NCBI GenBank assembly: GCA_039990395.1 | Contig: JBDXFZ010000074.1 | Span: 111,574 to 175,573 of the forward strand | Source of the DNA: CALINF01 sp039990395 | GTDB lineage: Bacteria > Pseudomonadota > Gammaproteobacteria > Pseudomonadales > Halieaceae | Direction: 5' to 3' | DNA length: 64,000 bases | Part shown: one piece after another, positions 45,488 through 53,760 of the stretch | Layout of the letters: each line of letters begins with the position of its first letter | How positions within the stretch are numbered: the stretch's first letter is position 1 | Notes under the pieces: model-generated | What the model saw: the letters and a program-made list of their open reading frames with translations, nothing else | Told to the model about the DNA's origin: nothing | The model's database searches: none | Program-made: the position numbers and the translations under genes

Positions 45488-47374
45488 TCAGCTGGTTGTG
45501 GAATCGGGGAGCTCATTGATGGCCCGGTACGCCTGATCAATGGCAACGTGGGTGTAGGCAGACGCGCCGGCATCTGAGTTGGCGATGGTCAAAGCGCCAA
45601 AAGGTTGCCTGGCAATCTCATGGGGCGACTCACCCTCGGGCCAGTCGGGGTCCCACAGATCCATATACTCATACGAGTAGCCGTGAGGCCAGCGATTAAC
45701 CGTAATCGCCAGGATGTCTTCATTCACATCAAAACCTTCGGGGCCCAGTAAGCCATCGAGAACGGTGCGAACCTCCCGCTCAAAATCTTCAAAGGTTAAA
45801 TCCAGCAGTTTTTGCCGAGAACCGCGTAACTGACTCTTGAGGTCGATGGCTTCATCAGGAGGGGAGACCGAGCCCCAGAACACCAGTGATACAGGCCCAT
45901 CGTTGTTTATGGCATGTTGATAGCCGCCAGTGTTAATACCGCGAAACAGGAAGACGCGACCGTGCAACCGCCCTGGAAAGTTAATCGCATCAACGCCCAG
46001 CGCATCGAGTGCTTTGGTATTGCGAATCAGGACATTGGTGAGAATCAGAGGAATCTTTACCTGATATTGCAGCGCCTCTTTCTGCTGATCTGAAAGGGAC
46101 GGGCACAGGTGAGGTATCACGCTGTGGTAGCAGGCCAGAACACCATGGCGTGCCGACACTTTTTTCAATTGCCCTCCTTCGACATAGGTCATCGCCACCC
46201 CGGTGTCGGTATTAACCGTATTCACCACCGTGGCATTGAGGCGTAGCCGGACGTTTTGTTCGGGTTGATCAAGACCGGCGTAGTCAAAGTTGGCAAGGGC
46301 GATGTTGTTTGGCGTTGCATCGGGGGCGACATGGGGTAGGAGGCCTGCAACCATCAAGCGAACCAGGCTGGCATTGCCGTCGGGCCACATTGCCGCCGGG
46401 TAATCCCAGCCCACATCTGGCCAGTCTTCGCCCAGCAAGTGGATACCAGGGTTGCCGTCCAGCAAAGCCTCCCTTGCCGAAAAGGCCCGGGTTTCGATTC
46501 CCCAGGCACCGTGTTCCTTATTGTGGAACAGCTGCACAGCGTCTTCGGTTAAACCACCGTACTGGCGCAGGAAGTCGGGGTAGCTGATACCGCGCAACAG
46601 GGCTTCGGTTTCGGTTTCGCTTAGGTCGCTGAGCAGGGAGTCATTGCGCCCATAAAATTGTTTTAGCGAATCCCGGCCGGCTTCGGAAATGGGTATCTGA
46701 TCGATGGTGTCAGGGGACAGTCGACGGTTAAGGTGCAGCCCCGGTACCAGTCGATTGATGCCGTAAGTGTTTTCGTCAAACCACATGGCGGGGCTGTTGG
46801 GTGCGTCATTGCCGTAGTTGAACTCCATGTTTTGCCGCATGGCTTTAACATCAACACCGTAGGCCGCCATAAAGCCTTGGACTTCCTCACTGAACTGCCA
46901 CCATTCCAGGTTGTGTGTGCCGCCGAGTGACAGCACCATGCTGCCACTTTGATGAAACTCGTTGCGTTTGGCGTGGCCACCAAAATCGTCATGATTCTCA
47001 AGCAGTAAAATCCGGGCGTCATCCCCGTAGCGTTCGCGATAATAGTGGGCCGCAGCCAGGCCCGAGATACCTGCTCCAACGATCACCAGATCATAGGTCT
47101 CGCCAGTGTCAGTGGGGTTGTCAAAGGACACACCCTGGCGCGCCAGTGCATGGGCAACTTCAAAGGCACCCGGGTGGGAGCCGCGCATACCCGTTCGGGT
47201 AGGCGGGTAGTAACTGTCACCTGACACAGCGTCTGCCGTTGCCGACGCAGTGGGGCCTGCGGCTGTTGGTAGCGCGGTGAGAGCGCTCACTAAGGCCACG
47301 CTGCTGCCCTGGATAAAGTCTCGGCGGGTGATGGAACGCCCCATGCCCAGCTGCTGGTCGGATTTACGTGTCAC
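45488..47374 (-). CDS. Spermidine-dehydrogenase-like FAD oxidoreductase, paralogue 3
   Basis: 628 aa. Twin-arginine signal SITRRDFIQGSSVA; start M1 or M11. Same signatures as paralogues 1 and 2: MRGSHPGAFEVAHALA, LVIVGAGISGLAAAHYY, LLLENHDDFGGHAKRNEF, and ITVNRWPHGYSYEYM near the end. No CATGTC-N4-GACATG operator precedes it, so regulation differs from the other two. It sits between a small lipoprotein gene (31 nt) and the prolyl iminopeptidase (17 nt), probably one transcript. Confidence 0.85.
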   Translation of the reverse strand: MTRKSDQQLGMGRSITRRDFIQGSSVALVSALTALPTAAGPTASATADAVSGDSYYPPTRTGMRGSHPGAFEVAHALARQGVSFDNPTDTGETYDLVIVGAGISGLAAAHYYRERYGDDARILLLENHDDFGGHAKRNEFHQSGSMVLSLGGTHNLEWWQFSEEVQGFMAAYGVDVKAMRQNMEFNYGNDAPNSPAMWFDENTYGINRLVPGLHLNRRLSPDTIDQIPISEAGRDSLKQFYGRNDSLLSDLSETETEALLRGISYPDFLRQYGGLTEDAVQLFHNKEHGAWGIETRAFSAREALLDGNPGIHLLGEDWPDVGWDYPAAMWPDGNASLVRLMVAGLLPHVAPDATPNNIALANFDYAGLDQPEQNVRLRLNATVVNTVNTDTGVAMTYVEGGQLKKVSARHGVLACYHSVIPHLCPSLSDQQKEALQYQVKIPLILTNVLIRNTKALDALGVDAINFPGRLHGRVFLFRGINTGGYQHAINNDGPVSLVFWGSVSPPDEAIDLKSQLRGSRQKLLDLTFEDFEREVRTVLDGLLGPEGFDVNEDILAITVNRWPHGYSYEYMDLWDPDWPEGESPHEIARQPFGALTIANSDAGASAYTHVAIDQAYRAINELPDSTTS

Positions 47375-47405
47375 GTGAGGACCCTCTGAAACAGGAAGTA
47401 CGTTG

Positions 47406-47888
47406 TCAGTCCATTATGTCTGTATGTCGAATTTCGTAGATTGCTTCGTCGTTGGCCACAGGGTGGAAGTTGATGATGTATTGGCCCGTAAAGGTGCCGA
47501 GACTCATCTTGTCCGTGTCGAACTCGACTCGCAGACGCATGTAGTACGTTTGGCCAGCCTCGACCTTTAGTTTGTACTTTAAATCCTTAGGTTCCCAGCG
47601 AGCGTTAGGTGTTAGGCCAGTGATCAGGAACTCGTGCTCGCCTGGTTGCACTTCCACGGGCAGGTAGCGGTTGTACTTGATGAAACCCACACTCTCCCCG
47701 TTCATCATTATTTCTGGGTAGCTGCTACTTAGCGGCTTCGCGAGACCGGGACTAGTGGCCTTTGGACGATAAATGTAGACCACAGCGCTACCCGGGTCTG
47801 CGGACGCCACAGGTTCGAAATAGTCGCTGTTAGCGCAACCCCGTAATGTGACCAAAGCCAGAAAAATGAGTAATAGTCTTGTTTTCAT
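47406..47888 (-). CDS. DUF2846-type lipoprotein
   Basis: 160 aa with a lipoprotein signal (LALVTLRGC; Cys at about residue 18) followed by a beta-rich domain resembling DUF2846 (AVVYIYRPKA, VEVQPGEHEFLITG, YYMRLRVEF). Function unknown in the family; relatives are often near envelope-stress or metabolic genes. Last recognisable gene before the island boundary. Confidence 0.75.
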   Translation of the reverse strand: MKTRLLLIFLALVTLRGCANSDYFEPVASADPGSAVVYIYRPKATSPGLAKPLSSSYPEIMMNGESVGFIKYNRYLPVEVQPGEHEFLITGLTPNARWEPKDLKYKLKVEAGQTYYMRLRVEFDTDKMSLGTFTGQYIINFHPVANDEAIYEIRHTDIMD

Positions 47889-48036
47889 GAGGTTGACCCG
47901 AACCTAGGTATGTATAACGACATCATACAAAACGGCGGGTGTATGTCACAGGTCTAAAGAGCGGAGTCCCTTTGCGCTGATCTTCGGGCCGATGAACCGG
48001 CAAAGGCCACGAAGTTGATGACATTCTCCTAATGTT

Positions 48037-48060
48037 TGGTGGAGGCGGCGGGAATTGAAT
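48037..48060 (-). repeat. tmRNA (ssrA) 3'-end fragment: probable attachment site, left island boundary
   Basis: Read on the minus strand the 24 bases are ATTCAATTCCCGCC then GCCTCCACCA: the T-arm and acceptor end, with CCA, of a gammaproteobacterial tmRNA. The sequence above 48060 does not continue as tmRNA. Integrases that target ssrA leave such a piece at the far end of the element. The CCA points left, so the intact ssrA should lie to the right of the window. It is in the 409-bp gene-free stretch 47889-48297. That stretch also has a CCGCCAA/TTGGCGG hairpin (48132-48147) and no tRNA or gene I can support. Confidence 0.65.
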
Positions 48061-48297
48061 TAGCTCCTTAATACATTGATTTTACTAGATAATGCCAAAT
48101 TTCATATTCATATATACCCCAATAATTGCCCCCGCCAAGTTTGGCGGCTCGGGTTCAATCTCTCCTTCGGTGAGTTTTGCAGGTCCTATTTATCGAACTT
48201 TGTAACTTCGAGAGTAAAAAGCTTACCATGCACCAACACGTAACCGGCGGCTAGGAACTAAAGCCAGCCAAGCCGAAGCATAGGTCATGTTTTCTAT

Positions 48298-49104
48298 ATG
48301 AGTAGCCGTTCGTTACAAGATCTTTTCCATTTGGTGAACCAAGCTGTGCCAGAAGCCCAGAACTTGGTCACGGTTACCGCTGACACTTTAGTGCAAGATG
48401 CCCTCGATATCATGTTTGAGAATAACTTTAGCCAGCTTCCTGTACTTGAGGGCGACCAAGTTCTCGGCGTTTTTTCACATCGGTCTTTCCTGAAGGATTT
48501 TGGGAATAAGGGAAAGAATCCGGCATCGTTGCCGGTAGAGGAGTTTCTTGAGGATTTGAAGTTCGCGCATGCTAAGGATGTGTTGCCTGATTTACTTGAC
48601 GAGTTTGAACTCAAGGGTTCGGTTCTAGTCGGGTCGGAGGACAATCTTGTGGGTGTAGTCACCACGACTGATGCATTGAGATTTTTCTATGAGATAGCAA
48701 GCCCATATGTCGTCCTGCGCGCAATAGAACTTTCTATCAGAGAGCTGATGAGGGCATCGGTAAGTGAAAGTACTCTACGAGAATGTATCGAGCGGTGTTT
48801 GGCGCAGCACTACAGGAAGAATGACCGAAAGCTTCCGACAGCGATAGAAGAGCTTAGTTTCTCGGACTACGTAATGATCCTGCGATACAAAGGTACTTGG
48901 GTTCATTTTCAGGACCAGTTTGGTGGCAATGCAGAGTTAACATATACCAAATTGAAGGACTTGCCTGATCTTAGAAACGATGTCTTTCATTTTAAGCGTG
49001 AGATTCAGGTTGATGAGTATCATGATCTAATTACTTGTCGGAACTGGCTGCTTAAGAGGATAAAAAAGCTAGAAGCCAAAGTCAGTGGTAAAAATTATGC
49101 CTGA
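48298..49104 (+). CDS. CBS-pair protein with C-terminal HEPN-like domain
   Basis: 268 aa. Two CBS motifs fill residues about 20-135 (NFSQLPVLEGDQVLGVFSHR and SVLVGSEDNLVGVVTTTDAL), a nucleotide-sensing module. The C-terminal helical region contains LRNDVFHF, i.e. Arg226-x4-His231, the RxxxxH motif of HEPN ribonucleases. A nucleotide-controlled RNase is a reasonable hypothesis. Its end overlaps the helicase-like gene by 8 bp, so both are made together. Domain assignment for CBS is strong, for HEPN moderate. Confidence 0.8.
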   Translation: MSSRSLQDLFHLVNQAVPEAQNLVTVTADTLVQDALDIMFENNFSQLPVLEGDQVLGVFSHRSFLKDFGNKGKNPASLPVEEFLEDLKFAHAKDVLPDLLDEFELKGSVLVGSEDNLVGVVTTTDALRFFYEIASPYVVLRAIELSIRELMRASVSESTLRECIERCLAQHYRKNDRKLPTAIEELSFSDYVMILRYKGTWVHFQDQFGGNAELTYTKLKDLPDLRNDVFHFKREIQVDEYHDLITCRNWLLKRIKKLEAKVSGKNYA

Positions 49105-50494
49105 GAATGATTATAAGAAGGGCGAAAGCTCTAAGAATATTACGCTTTCTCAAGACCAGGAAAAGGTATTACGGTTAGCCTTCGACCCCGCAAGGCCTAA
49201 GTTTCAGGAAATCGTGATGCCCGTAGGTTCGGGCAAGACCACTGTACTATCGGTCGTGCTTAGCAAGCTCTATGAGCACCACACCAAGGCAAGGGTTTTG
49301 CTACTGTCCCCAGTTAGAGTTCTGAGTAAACAACTGAAATACATTCTTCAAAAAAGCGGTGTTGATGTATCTATATCAATTTTAGACTGGCCGTCCTACT
49401 TACGTCTATTGGATGAGGGTCGGGATGGCGGTAGCCTTTGGTCGACACAATCGATAGTAATTGTCGATGCTAGTATTCTGAAGGCCAAAGAGCTCCAAGC
49501 TTCTATACTTAACACCCGCTGGGACCTTGTAGCCATGGATGATATTCACAGTAAACTTTCTATTGGTGAGTTGGAGGCATTTATTTATCGCTTATCCGAA
49601 TCTGAGAATATCCAGCAGATCCTGAGTTTCTGCGCTATCCCCTCTACTCTAGAGATTGATGAAGCCGCCCGCGTGACCATTGAGCCACCTGTGCAGTATA
49701 CGGCCAGCGTCATCGGTGCTGAAGATCAGGAGTATATTGAGTACACGTTCTCAGATGAGGAGAAGGCAATTCAGGCGAAAGTCACGGAGATCTGTTGTTT
49801 GTTGCAGAGGCTTGGGTCAAGCGGCAAAGATAAGGCGCATACCCTAAAGATTCGTAGTGATTCGAGTTTTTACTCGCTGTCTTTTGCGCTTTCAGAAGTG
49901 CGCAAGGATATCTTGAAGCTTCGAAACATGATTGCCCATGGCTTAAAGCCTCAACAACCGTCTCCGCAATCAGGTTCAGATTTGTCCTATTTTCAGGTTC
50001 TAGGGGATGGGACTCAACATGAACTGGATGAGGCCTCTGTTCTTCTGGTTTTAGAGCTTATTGAAGAGGCGATGGACACGCTAGATGAACTGTCATCTGA
50101 TGCGAAAGGGGAGGCGCTTGCTAGTCACCTAGAGCAACAAGTATCAGATGATAGAGCAGGTTCTCACATCTGCATCTTTACGGTTAGTGCGCATACAGCC
50201 TCTTACCTACAGTCAATATCGGAAGCCATTTGCGATAAGGTCTATTTAGTCAGCTCTCGACAGGAGCCGCCTGTAAACGAGGCGTCAATCGAGGGGTACT
50301 GCAAGGGGGGTGGGCTGCTGATTTGCCAAGACGGCGCTGCCAAAGGACTTGAGGTCTCCTCTGCTGGTCAGTGTATTCAGTATGATTTTGTCAATGAGCC
50401 CCGTATAAGTTACCTCCGGATATCTATGGTGAGGTCGATCGAAGGTCGTTGCACACTGCTGAGTCTGCGGGAGCGTGGAGGGATACCTGATTAG
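49097..50494 (+). CDS. SF2 helicase-like ATPase carrying an RxxxxH motif
   Basis: 466 aa from ATG 49097 (GTG 49085 also possible). Q-motif-like LSQDQEKVLRLAF, Walker A PVGSGKTT (43-49), DDIH box (148-151) and a degenerate second RecA half (LLICQDGAAKGLEV; SMVRSIEGRC). Between the halves lies an about 100-residue helical insert with KLRNMIAHGLKP, i.e. Arg276-x4-His281, again the HEPN motif. Together with the upstream CBS-HEPN gene it looks like a two-gene nuclease/helicase unit. I know of no named system with this exact pair. Confidence 0.75.
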   Translation: MPENDYKKGESSKNITLSQDQEKVLRLAFDPARPKFQEIVMPVGSGKTTVLSVVLSKLYEHHTKARVLLLSPVRVLSKQLKYILQKSGVDVSISILDWPSYLRLLDEGRDGGSLWSTQSIVIVDASILKAKELQASILNTRWDLVAMDDIHSKLSIGELEAFIYRLSESENIQQILSFCAIPSTLEIDEAARVTIEPPVQYTASVIGAEDQEYIEYTFSDEEKAIQAKVTEICCLLQRLGSSGKDKAHTLKIRSDSSFYSLSFALSEVRKDILKLRNMIAHGLKPQQPSPQSGSDLSYFQVLGDGTQHELDEASVLLVLELIEEAMDTLDELSSDAKGEALASHLEQQVSDDRAGSHICIFTVSAHTASYLQSISEAICDKVYLVSSRQEPPVNEASIEGYCKGGGLLICQDGAAKGLEVSSAGQCIQYDFVNEPRISYLRISMVRSIEGRCTLLSLRERGGIPD

Positions 50495-50576
50495 CTCATT
50501 CATTGATGTCTCGAGTTAGCTTAAGCCGTTGATGTAGGCTCGTTGTGCTCGATAGTTGGTAGTCCGGGCAAGAAAA

Positions 50577-50596
50577 AGGCCACCCTAGGGTGGCCT
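50577..50596 (-). terminator. Perfect 20-bp palindrome with T-run on the minus strand
   Basis: AGGCCACCCTAGGGTGGCCT, followed on the minus strand by TTTTC. It can terminate the minus-strand gene at 50803 and, weakly, the plus-strand helicase. It is the only structure I see in the 308-bp gap 50495-50802. Confidence 0.6.
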
Positions 50597-50802
50597 GAAT
50601 TTGGGGTATCGCGTATAGCTTTCTTCCAGAAATTATCGTGAAAATAGTTAGTTGAGGATGCGGTTTGGTTGACCACATATCAACCGCGCCAACACAGATG
50701 CATACATAGCGCCCCCAAACCGTGACTGCTCAACACTGCTGTTCTCGTCTGAAGCGGCGCGAGTGCTCTGGGTAGGGCAACTTGCTCCTTAGTTGTTCTA
50801 CG

Positions 50803-51384
50803 CTACATCAACTCTACGCTGATTCCAGCACCTAGTTCGTTGAGCCTCTGCTGCAACAAACTGAGCGATACATCGTCCACTGCATCTACCGCCAAAAAGC
50901 TGTTGCCCGGAGATCCACCGCAATAGAAGTCCAGCCCTCCGGCTACATGTGCCCCGTTTAGCTCCGGACCTAGGTCAATACTCTCCAGGTAATGGTATGC
51001 CCGCGCGAAAGGGCTGTCTTTCAGAACCCACCATTCTTCAACTGTATTCTGATCCATCTTCGCATGCCAATCTACTGGTTCATCGTCATATGTGCCGAGC
51101 CAGAATTCGCGCCACCATTTTTCGGGGTCGCCCTCTGCATAGGCGATACAGAACTCTCTAATCGTCATCTGTGGTGGGTAAACGTCATGGGGCTCTCCTA
51201 GATTCAGCTGAAAGCCTTCAGAGGTAAACTCGGAGCAGGCATACAGTGTCTCCGTTGATCGTTTTGGCGTTATCAGTAACGGTTCTCCATGGTTCTCGAA
51301 GTAGCTATACGCTCGTTCGTAGAACGACGGCAGTATCAGGCCTGAGGCGGTGCCCAGCAGGAATTGGCGGCGAGTAATAGACAT
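50803..51384 (-). CDS. Tat-exported protein of unknown function
   Basis: 193 aa. Starts MSITRRQFLLGTASGLILPS, a clear twin-arginine signal. The mature part is acidic and rich in Trp (WWREFWLGTYDDEP, VEEWWVLKD) with no motif I recognise. Located 33 nt downstream of the N-formylglutamate amidohydrolase gene on the same strand; probably one transcript. Confidence 0.7.
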   Translation of the reverse strand: MSITRRQFLLGTASGLILPSFYERAYSYFENHGEPLLITPKRSTETLYACSEFTSEGFQLNLGEPHDVYPPQMTIREFCIAYAEGDPEKWWREFWLGTYDDEPVDWHAKMDQNTVEEWWVLKDSPFARAYHYLESIDLGPELNGAHVAGGLDFYCGGSPGNSFLAVDAVDDVSLSLLQQRLNELGAGISVELM

Positions 51385-51417
51385 GAGTATTCTCCGATAG
51401 GATTCTGTTGTTTATGT

Positions 51418-52251
51418 TCACGCGTGGTCTTTGGAGAAGGGTGGCGATGTTTCAAGCCTATGAGAGGCTTCCTGTGCGAGGCTCAGCATGGCTGCCCAGA
51501 TGTCGTTTCTGACGGTTTCAAAGTCTGCGGACTTCAATGGCCGAGAGTTGGGATCGTTGGAGATCGGTTGTACAGGTTCCAGATACAGTCGGCGGTTGAT
51601 TTCGATCATTATGGCAGGCACCCGGATGTCGCCTTCGAATCGGCTCGGCACGAGGCATCCTGCATAGGGAAAGTTCCCCTCAACGGTGTAGCCACGATCC
51701 AAGAGAAATGAGTAACAAGTATCCATCAGCCATGAGGGCGTGTTGATCGAGGTTCCCAGACATATATCCGGCCGATCGCGGCCATTGTCACTCTCGTGGA
51801 AAAACGGCTCATTGGGAAAGCTATGACAGTCAAGCAGCAGGCAGTAACCCCATCGCTGCAGTTGCTGCTCTATGCTGGCTTCTAACTTCAGGTGCCACGG
51901 ATGGTAGTAGGTATCTAAGAGAAGTTGTCTTTGCTCAGGTGTAAGCTCATGGCGTATCCGGTTGCCTTGCGTGTTGTGTGTGTAGATCACGCCTTGGCCA
52001 AATCGCGCATTCCCTTCTTGGTCATCATCGATGTAGCGTTCCAGATCAATAACCAGACGGCTAATGGACGTCTGCGATACTGCGATGCCCGGTAGCGAGA
52101 ACAGCTCGTCTGTGTACCAGTCTGTAAGCCTGACGATCTCTCCCCATAGCGCCGGGTTGTCTGGCATGAACTGGTTATGCACGGCACTTGGGATTGCGGT
52201 ACCAGCGTGGGGTATGTGCGCCACAATGGGCAATATGGGTTCTGGGTACAT
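51418..52251 (-). CDS. N-formylglutamate amidohydrolase family protein
   Basis: 277 aa. Family motifs: HIPHAGTAIPSAV, RLVIDLERYIDD, LLDCHSFPN and DICLGTSI. Known members hydrolyse N-formylglutamate in histidine degradation; no hut genes are here, so another N-acyl amino acid or peptide may be the target. The start has AAGGAGAG upstream. The leader contains the about 95-bp structured repeat copy A (52299-52393). Confidence 0.88.
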   Translation of the reverse strand: MYPEPILPIVAHIPHAGTAIPSAVHNQFMPDNPALWGEIVRLTDWYTDELFSLPGIAVSQTSISRLVIDLERYIDDDQEGNARFGQGVIYTHNTQGNRIRHELTPEQRQLLLDTYYHPWHLKLEASIEQQLQRWGYCLLLDCHSFPNEPFFHESDNGRDRPDICLGTSINTPSWLMDTCYSFLLDRGYTVEGNFPYAGCLVPSRFEGDIRVPAIMIEINRRLYLEPVQPISNDPNSRPLKSADFETVRNDIWAAMLSLAQEASHRLETSPPFSKDHA

Positions 52252-52298
52252 GAGCTCTCTCCTTTAGTTGGTGCAACAAGAGAAAGCCGATAGGAAAA

Positions 52299-52393
52299 CC
52301 TGATTGGTTGCCTTTGGGGCCACATCACTCAGTAGAGTCAACCACCTTGCCCAGGTAGGCAGGTTGGCGGGGCGTTAGCCCTCTCTTGATGCT
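52299..52393 (-). repeat. Structured leader repeat, copy A
   Basis: Reading 5'-3' on the minus strand: AGCATCAAGA, a GGGC-taac-GCCC hairpin, then the block GCCAACCTGCCTACC with TGGGCAAGGTGG (a stem with single-base bulges), a variable segment, and GATGTGGCC to AGGCAACCAATCAGG. It ends 47 nt before the amidohydrolase start. A homologous copy lies at 55985 on the plus strand. Candidate cis-regulatory RNA or small mobile element. Confidence 0.55.
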
Positions 52394-52501
52394 GGGTACG
52401 ATTATACTTAAGCAGTTGCTAGCCGCAAATTGTCTTGTGAGGGTCTGTCGCATTTTCGCGCACGTGATCTAACACTAGGCATTTTGCTATGCTGAACGGA
52501 T

Positions 52502-53179
52502 ATGAAGGATGAAAGTATGGAAACAGAGAAAGACTATGCCGCGCTAAAAGCTAGACAGCGCGCAGAGAGGGAAGGGTGGCCAACTAGCCTCGCCTTGCGT
52601 GTACATCGTGCTCTGAGCTGGCTACAACGCGCAGAGCAATGCGACGACGAGGATGGGCGCTTCATTTTTCTTTGGATCGCATTCAATGCTGCCTACGCCA
52701 ACGACATAGATGACCGGGTACGTGATCCAGAGCAGAAAGTGTTCAATCGATTTCTGTCCAAGCTTCAGCAGCTAGACAGCGACAAAGTGCTGTATGAGCT
52801 TATCTGGCAGGAGTTCTCCAAGTCTATTCGTGTGCTTCTGCAGAACCAGTATGTATTTCAGCCGTTTTGGGATCATCAAAATGCTCTTGTAACAGAAGAG
52901 GAATGGAAGGCGAGATTCGATCGAGCAAATCTGAGTGCCAGTAATGCTTTATCTGCAAATCAAACGGCCACTGTTCTTGCCATCGTGCTGGCACGTATGT
53001 ACACACTTCGTAATCAACTTATCCACGGGGGTGCCACCTGGAACAGCAGCGTCAATCGAGACCAGCTCCGCGACTGCACTGCTTTTCTCGGTAAGCTGGT
53101 GCCTTTCGTGATAACGCTAATGATGGATAATCCCAATACGCTTTGGGGTGATGCCTGTTATCCGGTAGTAGAGGCCTGA
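52502..53179 (+). CDS. HEPN-domain protein
   Basis: 225 aa, all-helical. LWIAFNAAYAND is the conserved helix of stand-alone HEPN proteins, and MYTLRNQLIHGG supplies Arg170-x4-His175, the catalytic RxxxxH. An ATG at 52517 is an alternative start with a better ribosome-site distance. Predicted RNase or RNA-binding protein of the Apea-like type. It is 40 nt upstream of the phosphatase gene and may be co-transcribed. Confidence 0.78.
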   Translation: MKDESMETEKDYAALKARQRAEREGWPTSLALRVHRALSWLQRAEQCDDEDGRFIFLWIAFNAAYANDIDDRVRDPEQKVFNRFLSKLQQLDSDKVLYELIWQEFSKSIRVLLQNQYVFQPFWDHQNALVTEEEWKARFDRANLSASNALSANQTATVLAIVLARMYTLRNQLIHGGATWNSSVNRDQLRDCTAFLGKLVPFVITLMMDNPNTLWGDACYPVVEA

Positions 53180-53219
53180 CAGGTGTTATCTCTAGTGCGC
53201 GAGACTTGGAGGTAGGAGA

Positions 53220-53759
53220 ATGAGAACCAGTCAGGACTACCCTCTACAGATCGATTTTGTATCCAGCCCTGCTGCAAAGGGTCGTATCGGGATGACATTC
53301 TGCCCTGGGAAGAAGCAACAGGGCGCCATGACGGGAGATTGGGATCGTGATCTGGCACTGGATCTTGGGGCTATTTGCGCTTCGGGAGCTTCTGTACTCA
53401 TCAATCTGATGGAAGATCATGAGATGGTAGAGCTGGGAGTGGCAGACACCGCAGAGCATGTTCCGCCCGGTATTGATTACCTGAGAATGCCGATACCTGA
53501 CGTGGGTACACCGCACGCGGAGTGGGAGCATCAATGGTCGGAGTTGGGGTCTGGTTTACTGGAGCGCCTGCGAAACGGTGAGGATGTTGTGCTTCACTGC
53601 AAAGGTGGGCTGGGGCGCACGGGTATGATCGCTGCGTGCCTGTTGGTGGAGTTTGGTAGTACGTCGGAGGATGCGATTTCAGCTGTGCGGGAGTCGCGAT
53701 CAGGCAGAATTGAAACAGTGGCGCAGGAACAGTATGTAAGGGCGTTCGGTTCGCGCTGA
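53220..53759 (+). CDS. Dual-specificity / tyrosine protein phosphatase (CDKN3-like)
   Basis: 179 aa. Catalytic P-loop VLHCKGGLGRTGMIA (HCx5RT) with the general-acid region IPDVGTPHA upstream. Strong ribosome site GGAGGTAGGAG. Members dephosphorylate protein Tyr/Ser/Thr or small phosphates. Convergent with the ADP-ribosylglycohydrolase gene with a 1-nt gap between the stops. Confidence 0.9.
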   Translation: MRTSQDYPLQIDFVSSPAAKGRIGMTFCPGKKQQGAMTGDWDRDLALDLGAICASGASVLINLMEDHEMVELGVADTAEHVPPGIDYLRMPIPDVGTPHAEWEHQWSELGSGLLERLRNGEDVVLHCKGGLGRTGMIAACLLVEFGSTSEDAISAVRESRSGRIETVAQEQYVRAFGSR

Positions 53760-53760
53760 G

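Noticed and set aside
48128..48200. Possible tRNA near GGGTTCAATC at 48150
   Set aside because: No acceptor stem, anticodon arm or CCA can be drawn around it; only a short CCGCCAA hairpin.
52299..52393. Integron attC site
   Set aside because: GTTAGCC and bulged stems are suggestive, but the outer RYYYAAC/GTTRRRY pair is not clear, the copies are upstream of genes rather than after them, and no integron integrase is seen. Kept only as a hypothesis.
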